A stretch of 30,879 nucleotides of DNA from Flavipsychrobacter sp964461535 (GTDB taxonomy: Bacteria > Bacteroidota > Bacteroidia > Chitinophagales > Chitinophagaceae). This document shows positions 8,086 to 15,793 of this stretch, in pieces. How positions within the stretch are numbered: the stretch's first letter is position 1; the number at the start of each line of letters is the position of its first letter. A program made the translations under genes and the position numbers. The stretch spans positions 1 through 30,879 of the forward strand of contig CAYWUY010000033.1 in the NCBI GenBank assembly GCA_964461535.1. Reading direction: 5' to 3'. The notes below the pieces were generated by a model. The model had not been told where the DNA came from. It searched no databases and saw nothing but the letters and a program-made list of their open reading frames with translations.

Positions 8086-9341
8086 TGAGATGGTGGCTAT
8101 CTTGGCAAATTGCAAAAAGGTACTTGCGCGGAAAGCGTAGTGCCAATGCTGTGCCTATACTATCGCGTATAAGCATGGGGGCAATAGCTGTAGTAAGCGC
8201 TGCAATGTTTATAGTATCATCGGTATTCAATGGATTTGATGATTTAAATAAAGAGCTATTCAAAGCCTTTTACCCAGATGTTAAGGTGATGCCTGCAAAG
8301 GGTAAGTTTATGCAGCTATCTCCTCAACAGCTTGCTGCAGTACAAAATGTTAAGGGGGTAAAGCAAGTGTCTTGTACTATAGAGGATAATGTACTGGCTG
8401 TAGAAAATAATAGATTGGATACATCAGCAGCACAACGATATAAACCAGTAGTGCTGAAGGGTATTGATAATAACTATTTTAATGTAAACACTGTTGCCAG
8501 CTATATAGAAGGTGCTCCAATAGTAAAAAATGGTATTATACCACAGTGTATAGCAGGCTTATATGTGGCTTATGAGTTAGGTGCCGATCATAGAGATGAT
8601 TTTAGTTCTATTCTAGTTAATTATCCTAATGCAAGTGTTACCAATCCTGAGTTAGACCCTGTAAATGCTTTTCAATCTTTGCAGCTGCATCCCGGTGGTG
8701 TTTTTGAAGTGCAAAGTGAGTTTGACGCTAAATACATACTTGCTCCTATACAAGCTGTTCAAAATTTATTTGGGAAGGCTGGTTATTTCTCTGCAATTGA
8801 GATAAGTACCACTACAGGAGAAGCCAATGATGTAAAAGCTGCATTGTTAAAACTACTAGGCTCAAAATACAAAGTAGAGAGTAGGTTTGAACAAAATAGA
8901 ACCTTTTACATGATGCTAAAGATAGAAGGGCTGATGATGCGTTTAATTATGATATTCATTATGTGCATTGCTTCTTTTAGTATGGTGGGTGCATTGGCAA
9001 TGCTAACCATAGAAAAGCAAAAAGATATGGCTATACTGCGCACTATGGGTGCAGAGCCACATACGGTGAGGAATATTTTTTTACTAGAAGGGATTACGTG
9101 GTCTCTTATTGGTGGTAGCATTGGTGTGACCCTTGGTATAGTTATCTGTTGGGCGCAAAGTACGTTTCATTTGGTGAAAATTAGTGAGGGATTTGTTACT
9201 GAAGTATATCCTGTTTTGATATTGCCTAAAGATATTTTTTTGATACTTGGTACTATTATTTTTGTGGGTATTGCAACCGCATGGGTGCCTGCAAAACGAG
9301 CCTCTAAGATTACGCTGCTAAATCTTAAAAGTAGTATGTAG
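8085..9341 (+). CDS. LolE/FtsX-type ABC transporter permease
   Basis: This 418-aa protein has one N-terminal transmembrane helix (about 28-48), a large periplasmic MacB-like core (about 50-275) and three C-terminal helices (about 284-308, 332-352, 381-401). This is the four-helix layout of the FtsX/LolC/LolE family. The TIEKQKDMAILRTMGAEPHTVRNIFLLEG segment between helices 2 and 3 is the family signature that contacts the ATPase. Such permeases release lipoproteins from the inner membrane or act as mechanotransmitters. The start overlaps the rbfA stop by one base, and rbfA with a LolE-like permease is a familiar pairing in Bacteroidota. No ATPase gene (LolD-like) is adjacent. The family is firm; a lipoprotein-export role is likely but inferred. 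Confidence 0.88.
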   Translation: MRWWLSWQIAKRYLRGKRSANAVPILSRISMGAIAVVSAAMFIVSSVFNGFDDLNKELFKAFYPDVKVMPAKGKFMQLSPQQLAAVQNVKGVKQVSCTIEDNVLAVENNRLDTSAAQRYKPVVLKGIDNNYFNVNTVASYIEGAPIVKNGIIPQCIAGLYVAYELGADHRDDFSSILVNYPNASVTNPELDPVNAFQSLQLHPGGVFEVQSEFDAKYILAPIQAVQNLFGKAGYFSAIEISTTTGEANDVKAALLKLLGSKYKVESRFEQNRTFYMMLKIEGLMMRLIMIFIMCIASFSMVGALAMLTIEKQKDMAILRTMGAEPHTVRNIFLLEGITWSLIGGSIGVTLGIVICWAQSTFHLVKISEGFVTEVYPVLILPKDIFLILGTIIFVGIATAWVPAKRASKITLLNLKSSM

Positions 9342-9369
9342 TAGGGGCTGTAAATTTTCTATATTTTAT

Positions 9370-11466
9370 ATGCATACACACAACGAGCCATTTAGTTCAT
9401 TCGAACTGTCTAAACTTGTATTAGAGAAAGAACCGAATATTACAGATGCCAGCAAAATTGAGCATTTAAAAGTTGTTATTAATTATGCTGATAAGCGATA
9501 TTATGTAGATAGCGAGCCAGTGTTGGGCGATAAAGAATATGATGCATACTTTAAACAATTACAACAACTGGAGCAAACTCATCCTGAGTTAGTTACCAGA
9601 GATTCTCCTACACAGCGCATAGCTAAAGGGCTTAGTGAAAGGTTTCCAACTGTGAGCCATCTAGTGCCTATGCTTAGCCTAGATAATACCTATAATGCAA
9701 CAGATTTATTAGACTGGGACAGGCGATGTAAGGATCTGGCCGGTACTAGCGAAATTGAATATTGTGTAGAGCCTAAGTATGATGGTGCTAGCATATCGGT
9801 TATATATGAAGATAACCACTTGGTAAGAGGTGCTACGCGTGGCGATGGTGTGATGGGTGAGGATGTGACGATTAACACCAAGCAAATAAAATCGGTACCA
9901 CTATCTGCTAAGTTTAAGGAGAGTGGTATTCAGCAAATAGAAATTAGAGGTGAAGTAGTTATTCATAAAAAAGTATTTGAAGCTTATAACGAATATCGTA
10001 TTGCGGAAGGTTTAGCACCATTAGCCAATCCAAGAAATGCAGCATCGGGTACATTAAGAATATTAGACCCAGTTGAAGTACGTAAAAGGGGCTTAAGCGC
10101 AGTGTTATACCATATTAGCGATTATACTTTGGTGCCGGGTGCCGATAGGCCACAACAATTGAATACCCATTATGGTGCACTACAATGGTTGTATCATTTA
10201 GGCTTTCCTTCTCCTGCTAAGGAAATGAAAGTGTGTAAGGATATAACTGAGGTAATAGCCGCCTGTACTGATTTTGAGGCTTTGAGAGATGACTTGCCAT
10301 TTGAAGTAGATGGTTTGGTGATAAAGGTAAATAGCATACAGCTACAAGAAAAAATGGGTATGACTACCCACCACCCGCGTTGGGCAGTAGCTTTTAAATT
10401 TAAGGCTAGGCAAGCTACCAGTACCTTGCAAAATGTAGAATTTCAAGTAGGGCGTACCGGAGCTATAACGCCTGTAGCAAAAATTACCCCAGTGCCTATT
10501 GGTGGTGTTACGGTATCGTCAGTATCGTTGTTTAACGAAGATGTGATACGGGAGAAGGATTTAAAGATAGGTGATAAGGTATTGGTAGAAAGAGCAGGAG
10601 ATGTTATTCCGTATATAGTAAGGTCTATATCTGAACAAAGAACGGGTGATGAAAAGGATATTGTATTTCCTACGGAGTGTCCTGTGTGTAAGAGTGCATT
10701 AGAAAAGCAAGCAGATGAAGCTGCATGGCGATGTATAAATATAAGCTGCCCTGTGCAAGTAGCGGAGCGCATGATACATTATGTGAGTAAAGACGCGATG
10801 GATATACGCAATTTAGGAGGTGCTAATATTCAAAAATTCTTTGAACAAGGTATACTTACTGATATACCCTCTATATACCATATAGATTGGGATAGAGTGC
10901 GCGCTTTGGGTGGGTTTGGAGATAAATCTATATCTAATATGCAGCAGGCTATAGAACAGTCTAAAACACAAACGCTTAATAGGCTGATATATGGCTTGGG
11001 CATCAGGTTTGTTGGTGAAACTACCGCTAAAACTTTAGCTAATGCCGTGAGCCACATTAAAGAGTTTTATGACTGGGATATAGAACGTTTATCAACCTTG
11101 GAGGATATAGGCCCTAAAGTAGCAACATCAGTTGCTGACTTTTTTCATAGAGATGAAAATAGAAAAATGCTAGATACGCTGGAAACTGTAGGAGTTAATT
11201 TGGTTAATCAGCAAAAAGGCATACAAGCAGAGGGCATATTATCTGGCAAAACATTTTTATTTACCGGCACACTAAGTAAGTTAAAAAGAAGTGCTGCTGA
11301 AGCTATGGTAGAAGAAAAGGGGGGCGTGATATCGGGAAGTGTAAATGCTAAATTAAACTACCTGGTAGTGGGAGAGGATGCAGGATCGAAATTAGAAAAA
11401 GCAAAAAAGTTAGGTACGGTTGCTATATTGACTGAAGATGAGTTTTTGGATATGATAGCTAAATAA
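9370..11466 (+). CDS. ligA: NAD+-dependent DNA ligase
   Basis: This 698-aa protein is full length for LigA. It has an N-terminal Ia domain (about 25-95, YYVDSEPVLGDKEYD binds NAD+) and an adenylation domain with catalytic Lys136 in EPKYDGAS. An OB fold follows (about 345-425), then a zinc finger with Cys437, Cys440, Cys455 and Cys460, a helix-hairpin-helix region (about 470-600) and a BRCT domain (about 622-698). It seals nicks in replication and repair by forming a ligase-AMP intermediate from NAD+. The N-terminal extension before the Ia domain is about 20-25 residues longer than in E. coli. It lies 28 bases after the permease gene and probably shares its transcript. No terminator is obvious after it. 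Confidence 0.97.
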   Translation: MHTHNEPFSSFELSKLVLEKEPNITDASKIEHLKVVINYADKRYYVDSEPVLGDKEYDAYFKQLQQLEQTHPELVTRDSPTQRIAKGLSERFPTVSHLVPMLSLDNTYNATDLLDWDRRCKDLAGTSEIEYCVEPKYDGASISVIYEDNHLVRGATRGDGVMGEDVTINTKQIKSVPLSAKFKESGIQQIEIRGEVVIHKKVFEAYNEYRIAEGLAPLANPRNAASGTLRILDPVEVRKRGLSAVLYHISDYTLVPGADRPQQLNTHYGALQWLYHLGFPSPAKEMKVCKDITEVIAACTDFEALRDDLPFEVDGLVIKVNSIQLQEKMGMTTHHPRWAVAFKFKARQATSTLQNVEFQVGRTGAITPVAKITPVPIGGVTVSSVSLFNEDVIREKDLKIGDKVLVERAGDVIPYIVRSISEQRTGDEKDIVFPTECPVCKSALEKQADEAAWRCINISCPVQVAERMIHYVSKDAMDIRNLGGANIQKFFEQGILTDIPSIYHIDWDRVRALGGFGDKSISNMQQAIEQSKTQTLNRLIYGLGIRFVGETTAKTLANAVSHIKEFYDWDIERLSTLEDIGPKVATSVADFFHRDENRKMLDTLETVGVNLVNQQKGIQAEGILSGKTFLFTGTLSKLKRSAAEAMVEEKGGVISGSVNAKLNYLVVGEDAGSKLEKAKKLGTVAILTEDEFLDMIAK

Positions 11467-11566
11467 TAGGTTATATGATGGCCTTGTAGCTACCAAATTA
11501 GCAAAACATTTAAGAAAAGAGCTTAATAATACTTCATTTCTTAATAGAGGTTAAAGATGTAGTTAT

Positions 11567-11574
11567 TATTTTTG
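11567..11574 (+). promoter_or_regulatory. Candidate -7 promoter element of ppa
   Basis: TATTTTTG fits TAnnTTTG and lies 57 bases before the ppa start, inside the 165-bp gap after ligA. A -33 TTG at the right spacing is not seen, so support rests on the -7 match and position only. Confidence 0.35.
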
Positions 11575-11631
11575 CGCCCTGAAAGACGGTAATAAACATA
11601 TATAATATAATAAAAATACAATTAGTAAGCA

Positions 11632-12171
11632 ATGAATTTTAATCCTTGGCACTCGATAAGTTATGGAGATAAAACTCCGGATGTAGTGAATGCGGTAATT
11701 GAGATACCACGTAACTCAAGAGCAAAATATGAGTTAGACAAAGAAACCGGAATGTTGAAATTAGATAGAGTATTGTATTCTTCTGTTTACTATCCTGCCA
11801 ACTATGGTTTTGTGCCTCGTACGTATTGCGACGATAATGATCCGCTAGATATTCTTGTTTTGTCTCAGATAGATATGCAGCCCTTGTGTATTGTAGAGGC
11901 TAAAATAATAGGTGTTATGCGAATGTTAGATCAAGGCGAAGCTGATGATAAATTAATAGCGGTAGCTGCTAACGACATGAGTGTAGCACACATAAACGAT
12001 ATTAGTGAGTTGCCTCCTTATTTTATTGACGAGCTTCGTCACTTTTTTGAAGAGTACAAAAGACTTGAAAATAAGGTAGTAAAAATTGAAGAGTTTCAAA
12101 ATGCTCGTTTAGCTAAAAAAATTCTTCAGCACAGCATTAACGACTACACTGCTAAGTTTGGTAATAAATAA
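11632..12171 (+). CDS. ppa: Inorganic pyrophosphatase (family I)
   Basis: This 179-aa enzyme hydrolyses pyrophosphate to two phosphates in the cytoplasm and pulls biosynthetic reactions forward. The family I signature is clear: substrate-binding IEIPRNSRAKYELD, then YPANYGFVPRTYCDDNDPLDILVL with the metal-binding Asp68, Asp70 and Asp73. GVMRMLDQGEADDKLIAV follows, with Asp100 and Asp105. Its length is normal. It has a separate candidate promoter upstream and a strong terminator 32 bases after the stop, so it is probably monocistronic. No SD sequence precedes the ATG. Confidence 0.96.
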   Translation: MNFNPWHSISYGDKTPDVVNAVIEIPRNSRAKYELDKETGMLKLDRVLYSSVYYPANYGFVPRTYCDDNDPLDILVLSQIDMQPLCIVEAKIIGVMRMLDQGEADDKLIAVAANDMSVAHINDISELPPYFIDELRHFFEEYKRLENKVVKIEEFQNARLAKKILQHSINDYTAKFGNK

Positions 12172-12203
12172 GCGCTGTAAAGTAATACAAAGCTTTTGTG
12201 TAT

Positions 12204-12239
12204 GGGTTCAGGTAATAATTATCTGAACCCTTCTTTTTT
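12204..12239 (+). terminator. Rho-independent terminator of ppa
   Basis: The 8-bp stem is GGGTTCAG (12204-12211) with CTGAACCC (12223-12230), with an 11-base loop and then TTCTTTTTT. The T-run runs directly into the TTG of the fdhD promoter. Confidence 0.88.
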
Positions 12240-12265
12240 GCTTAGTAGCATAGTTGTTACATTTG
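12238..12265 (+). promoter_or_regulatory. fdhD promoter (leaderless type)
   Basis: TTG at 12238-12240, a 17-base spacer and TACATTTG at 12258-12265 fit the Bacteroidota pattern TTG-N17-23-TAnnTTTG. The -7 element ends four bases before the fdhD ATG at 12270, so the mRNA should start at or next to the start codon. The -33 element is the last base pair or so of the ppa terminator T-tract. Confidence 0.65.
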
Positions 12266-12269
12266 TAGT

Positions 12270-13091
12270 ATGTCTCGCGCTACTCAAACAATATTATTAC
12301 TTAAGTCTACCAGTCAGTCTATGCTGTCTGTAGATGATATAGTGGTGGTAGAAGAGCCATTAGAAGTTTCTATTGCATATACTGTAGGTGAACATTTGCA
12401 TAAAGAGGTAGTAGCAGTAACTATGCGTACTCCCGGAAACGATGAAGAACTAGCTGTAGGTTTTTTATTTACAGAAAGAATTATAGAAACATTTGGCGAT
12501 ATAGCTAAGGTAGAAGCTGTAGGCTTAAATAGAATACAGGTAACCTTAAGGGAAGGATTAGTGTGGCAAAAACAAAAGTTAGATCGTAATTTTTATACAA
12601 CATCTAGCTGTGGTATATGTGGTAAAGCTTCGATAGATGCAATTCAGGCTATGTGTACTATTGCAGATAAGTATCCGTATGATAATGTGTGTTTATCTAC
12701 CGACTTGGTGCATACATTGCCAGATGTATTAAGGGCTTCGCAGGAGTATTTTCAGCAGACGGGTAGTATACATGGATGCGCCGTATTTAATGAGTTAGGA
12801 GATTTACTGGTTTCTAGGGAAGATGTGGGTAGGCATAATGCTTTAGATAAATTGATAGGATATGCTATAACAAATGCAGTGGCTTCGCCTATACTTGTAC
12901 TTAGTGGGAGAGTTAGTTTTGAGTTGATGCAGAAGGCGGCAGTACTAGGTGTGTCGGTAGTAATTGCAGTAGGTGCACCATCTAGCCTTGCAGTGCAAAT
13001 GGCTGAGGAGTGGAATATTACCCTAATTGGCTTTGTAAAGAAAGATAGTTTTAATATCTATAGTGGTTATCATAGAATAAAAGACAAGTAA
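12270..13091 (+). CDS. fdhD: Formate dehydrogenase accessory sulfurtransferase FdhD
   Basis: This 273-aa protein has the FdhD pattern: an N-terminal VEEPLEVSIAY and VTMRTPGNDEELAVGFLFTE. The conserved Cys pair, Cys114 and Cys117, lies in SSCGICGKASID. The C-terminal part has SIHGCAVFNELGDLLVSREDVGRHNALDKLIGYA and LSGRVSFELMQKAA. In E. coli FdhD passes sulfur from IscS to the molybdenum cofactor and is needed for active formate dehydrogenase. No formate dehydrogenase or molybdopterin gene lies in the window, so its client enzyme must be elsewhere. It has its own promoter and is followed after two bases by a small hypothetical gene, which implies an operon. Confidence 0.95.
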   Translation: MSRATQTILLLKSTSQSMLSVDDIVVVEEPLEVSIAYTVGEHLHKEVVAVTMRTPGNDEELAVGFLFTERIIETFGDIAKVEAVGLNRIQVTLREGLVWQKQKLDRNFYTTSSCGICGKASIDAIQAMCTIADKYPYDNVCLSTDLVHTLPDVLRASQEYFQQTGSIHGCAVFNELGDLLVSREDVGRHNALDKLIGYAITNAVASPILVLSGRVSFELMQKAAVLGVSVVIAVGAPSSLAVQMAEEWNITLIGFVKKDSFNIYSGYHRIKDK

Positions 13092-13093
13092 AA

Positions 13094-13468
13094 ATGAAAA
13101 TAAGAATCAAAGGTAATTCTATAAGAATACGATTAAGTAAAACTGAGGTGGCTACTTTTGGTGCTACAGGTTATTTAGAAGAGCAGACAACAATGCCTAC
13201 CGGAGAGCTGATATATGCATTAGCGAAGAGTGGTACAGCCACTACTTTATCGGCAGGAATGGAAGGTAATAAAGTTACAATGTATGTACCCGCCTCTATA
13301 GTGGCGGAGTGGACCTCAAGTGATACCGTTGGCTATAATGCTACTATTGATAATGGTAAAGAGGGTGGGCTATTTTTATTATTGGAAAAAGATTTTAAAT
13401 GCATAGATAATGAGGTGATGGAAGATCAAAGTGATAATTATGATAATCCACTACATACCTGCAATTAA
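13094..13468 (+). CDS. Small hypothetical protein co-transcribed with fdhD
   Basis: This 124-aa protein has no signal peptide or membrane segment. It starts MKIRIKGNSIRIRLSKTEV and looks like a compact all-beta cytoplasmic protein. An acidic tail ends in SDNYDNPLHTCN with two Cys residues in the last third. I recall similar small proteins beside fdhD or molybdenum-enzyme genes in Bacteroidota (a DUF7009-like family), but cannot confirm the family here. The two-base gap to fdhD and the shared terminator indicate a role linked to formate dehydrogenase or Mo-cofactor maturation. That role is inference only. Confidence 0.8.
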   Translation: MKIRIKGNSIRIRLSKTEVATFGATGYLEEQTTMPTGELIYALAKSGTATTLSAGMEGNKVTMYVPASIVAEWTSSDTVGYNATIDNGKEGGLFLLLEKDFKCIDNEVMEDQSDNYDNPLHTCN

Positions 13469-13490
13469 GAGCTAGATAATAGGCATATAA

Positions 13491-13529
13491 TAATTAAGGC
13501 GCTACAAATTTGCAGCGCCTTAATTATTT
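13491..13529. terminator. Bidirectional terminator between the fdhD operon and recA
   Basis: The 13-bp perfect stem is 13491-13503 with 13514-13526, around a 10-base loop, and it is AT-rich at its outer ends. T-rich sequence follows on both strands. It sits in the 83-bp gap between converging genes. Confidence 0.85.
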
Positions 13530-13551
13530 GTAGTATAACCATTACATACTA

Positions 13552-14544
13552 CTATGCAGTAGTTTGTAATGCTTCTCTAATTCTTTGTTCAATTTCTTCC
13601 ATCATTTCAGGATTATCGCGCAAGAACTGTTTTACAGAATCTCTTCCTTGGCCTATTTTTCCATCATTATAACTAAACCAAGAGCCGCTTTTTTGAAGTA
13701 TGCCAAGTTCTACACCCATATCTATTACTTCTCCTACTTTACTAACGCCTTCACCGAAAATGATATCAAATTCTACTTGACGGAATGGAGGGGCTACTTT
13801 GTTTTTTACAACCTTTACGCGAGTGCGGTTACCATTAGCTACATCGCCATCTTTAATTTGGCTTACACGGCGAATATCAAGACGCACTGATGCATAGAAT
13901 TTAAGGGCATTACCACCTGTAGTAGTTTCAGGGTTGCCAAACATTACACCAATTTTTTCGCGCAACTGGTTAATGAATATACAGCAACAACCTGTACGAG
14001 AAATAGTAGCGGTTAGTTTACGTAAAGCCTGACTCATTAAGCGTGCTTGTAAACCCATTTTACTTTCACCCATTTCACCTTCAAGCTCACCCTTAGGCAC
14101 TAGTGCTGCTACTGAGTCTACTACCACTACATCTACAGCTCCTGAAGAAATTAAGCGGTCTGCAATTTCAAGGGCTTGCTCGCCGTAATCTGGTTGAGAT
14201 ATTATTAGACTATCTACGTCTACACCTAGTTTGCGAGCATAAGCAGCATCAAAAGCATGTTCAGCATCTATTATAGCGCATATACCGCCTTTTTTCTGTG
14301 CCTCGGCTATAGTGTGTATTGCTATAGTAGTTTTACCTGAAGATTCTGGGCCGTATATTTCAATGATTCTACCCCTTGGAAAACCACCTACACCCAGTGC
14401 TACATCTAGTCCTAAAGAGCCACTGCTGATTACGTCGAGATTATCCTGCGATTTTTCGCCTAGCATCATAACCGAGCCTTTACCGTAGTCTTTCTCGATT
14501 TTTTCCATTGCCAGCTTCAGCACTTTCAGTTTATCGTCTGCCAT
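13552..14544 (-). CDS. recA: Recombinase A
   Basis: This 330-aa RecA forms filaments on single-stranded DNA and drives strand exchange and SOS co-protease activity. Walker A is GPESSGKT (65-72, Lys71). Walker B is VVVVDSVAALVP. The L1/L2 region has GLQARLMSQALRKL and TTTGGNALKFYASVRLD. The C-terminus is short and acidic. The start at MADDKLKVLK (14544) is preferred. An upstream in-frame ATG at 14637 would add 31 residues that match no RecA, and a promoter-like element lies inside that extension. Expression is probably from its own promoter, because a terminator-like hairpin separates it from the gene upstream. Confidence 0.97.
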   Translation of the reverse strand: MADDKLKVLKLAMEKIEKDYGKGSVMMLGEKSQDNLDVISSGSLGLDVALGVGGFPRGRIIEIYGPESSGKTTIAIHTIAEAQKKGGICAIIDAEHAFDAAYARKLGVDVDSLIISQPDYGEQALEIADRLISSGAVDVVVVDSVAALVPKGELEGEMGESKMGLQARLMSQALRKLTATISRTGCCCIFINQLREKIGVMFGNPETTTGGNALKFYASVRLDIRRVSQIKDGDVANGNRTRVKVVKNKVAPPFRQVEFDIIFGEGVSKVGEVIDMGVELGILQKSGSWFSYNDGKIGQGRDSVKQFLRDNPEMMEEIEQRIREALQTTA

Positions 14545-14582
14545 ATATGTTGTTTTATTTTTTGCTATTTCAATTGTGTTTC

Positions 14583-14590
14583 CAAAAGTA
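14583..14590 (-). promoter_or_regulatory. Candidate -7 promoter element of recA
   Basis: Read on the minus strand this is TACTTTTG, a TAnnTTTG match 38 bases before the recA ATG. A -33 TTG at the normal distance is absent. About 30 bases upstream lies a TGTGG/CCACA inverted repeat (14620-14638) that could be an operator. Confidence 0.4.
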
Positions 14591-14642
14591 GTGCAAAAAA
14601 TACTCCTACCTATTTTTGCTGTGGGGAAGATATCCACAAATG

Positions 14643-14669
14643 AAAAAGTAGCCCATAGAGAGCTACTTT
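14643..14669 (-). terminator. Terminator-like hairpin between the beta-barrel gene and recA
   Basis: On the minus strand the stem is AAAGTAGC with GCTACTTT (14662-14669 and 14645-14652), a 9-base loop, then two more T. It probably stops transcription from the beta-barrel gene about 185 bases past its stop. Confidence 0.6.
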
Positions 14670-14853
14670 CCTGAAATGATGGAAGTAGTTGCCGTGTCTG
14701 ATAGCTTCTTCCTTATGTTGTGTTTGGTGTGTTTAAATATTATACTGTAAATATAGAAGCTAAATATTGTAAATGCTATAGCCACTGCCTAATAATATAA
14801 TATTCATTTGTTTTTTATGCATAGTGATCTATATACTAATAGATATTGGCTTA

Positions 14854-15630
14854 CTAGATTTCTTTAGTATTGGCCGCATTGTTCGATTTGTGGTTAGACT
14901 TCCAGTTAAACATCTTAGAATAGCCGCGTTTTAGTTCGTATCCCAAACTTACGTTTATAAGATTAACATCATCATAATAGTAGGGTTTGCCTACATTTTT
15001 ATCTACAAATTCGGTATTCATGAAGTTATTAGGATAGTAAGAAACGGTTAGTCGAAGTCTGTTAGGAAGGCGGACGCCAGCAAATAAGTAAGGCATTATG
15101 GCCGGAGTACGGTCGCTAAACCATTCGTTGAATTTTTCTTTTTTGCCACCATGAAATAGCTTTTCCTTGTAGTTAAAAGGAATATCAATGCCACCACCTG
15201 CAAATGCGTAAAAGCCATGGTTTCTAAGGTTTCCAAACTTAACGCCTAATGGTATGCCAATAGTGTAAACGCGACGCTTTATTTTTATATCGTCGGAAGC
15301 TGCATAGCCCGATACAGGCCAGTTGGGTTTGGTAATGTAACCGATATTTTTAATGTCTATTCCGCTAATGATACCGAAGTTTTCATTAAAATTATAGTGA
15401 AACATTTTACCTATGTTGAAGAATAGAGAATAGCGAGGTATGCCAAATTTACTAGCATCGGTAAGTGTATACTTTACATTGGCAGTAGAAAGTATGCCTC
15501 CGTTCAGCGCATTTGTTATATATACTCTGCCCAATACTAAGTTGTCTCCGGGCTGTGCAATGCTTGTATGTGTGGCTAGAAGGCATCCGGTAGATAGTAG
15601 TATGCCAACAATAAGTGAGCGTAGTTTCAT
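14854..15630 (-). CDS. Outer-membrane beta-barrel protein (porin-like)
   Basis: This 258-aa protein has a clear signal peptide (hydrophobic SLIVGILLSTGCLLA, likely cut after the SIAQ at about residue 26). Alternating beta-strand pieces rich in Gly, Tyr and Phe follow, such as YSLFFNIGKMFHYNFNENFG, IGIPLGVKFG, YAFAGGGIDIPF, YLFAGVRLPNRLRLTVSYYP and LINVSLGYEL. The pattern fits the small outer-membrane beta-barrel (PorT/OmpA-like barrel) proteins common in Bacteroidota. The C-terminal end, about 25 residues of basic and Asn-rich sequence, is not barrel-like. A well-spaced promoter lies directly upstream. The specific function is not known. Confidence 0.72.
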   Translation of the reverse strand: MKLRSLIVGILLSTGCLLATHTSIAQPGDNLVLGRVYITNALNGGILSTANVKYTLTDASKFGIPRYSLFFNIGKMFHYNFNENFGIISGIDIKNIGYITKPNWPVSGYAASDDIKIKRRVYTIGIPLGVKFGNLRNHGFYAFAGGGIDIPFNYKEKLFHGGKKEKFNEWFSDRTPAIMPYLFAGVRLPNRLRLTVSYYPNNFMNTEFVDKNVGKPYYYDDVNLINVSLGYELKRGYSKMFNWKSNHKSNNAANTKEI

Positions 15631-15652
15631 AAAGCTGTATTTTTTGTTATTA

Positions 15653-15680
15653 CAAAGGTAAATGTAACAAATGACTGCAA
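15653..15680 (-). promoter_or_regulatory. Promoter of the beta-barrel gene
   Basis: On the minus strand there is TTG (15680-15678), a 17-base spacer and TACCTTTG (15660-15653), both fitting the Bacteroidota consensus. The -7 element ends 22 bases before the ATG at 15630, giving a short leader. Along with the fdhD promoter, this is the best promoter match in the window. Confidence 0.68.
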
Positions 15681-15699
15681 AAATTACAGTTTTTAGTCT

Positions 15700-15727
15700 T
15701 TGGCATAGCTATTGAACATTATCTTTA
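15700..15727 (+). promoter_or_regulatory. Weak promoter candidate of lon
   Basis: TTG at 15700-15702, a 17-base spacer and TATCTTTA at 15720-15727 give correct spacing, but the last base of the -7 element is A rather than G. It lies 66 bases before the lon ATG, divergent from the beta-barrel promoter. Confidence 0.35.
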
Positions 15728-15793
15728 CCTTAATGCATGTCATGTTTCGGATTGAAATATTGACATTATGTCTTAAATGAATTAATATTTTAT

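Larger units (their letters stand above)
14545..14853. other. 309-bp intergenic region upstream of recA
   Basis: It holds the recA promoter candidate, a TGTGG/CCACA inverted repeat and a minus-strand terminator-like hairpin. A further 184 bases (14670-14853) of AT-rich sequence follow the beta-barrel gene, in which no gene or RNA was recognised. Confidence 0.5.

Noticed and set aside
13585..13890. ORF on the + strand opposite recA
   Set aside because: It lies wholly inside recA, has no start context and matches no family; it is a shadow of a conserved gene.
14611..14618. TAnnTTTG match on the + strand
   Set aside because: No + strand gene follows within 1 kb and there is no -33 element; a chance match in AT-rich DNA.
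14545..14637. N-terminal extension of recA to the ATG at 14637
   Set aside because: The 31 extra residues match no RecA N-terminus and overlap a promoter-like element; the MADDKLKVLK start fits the family.
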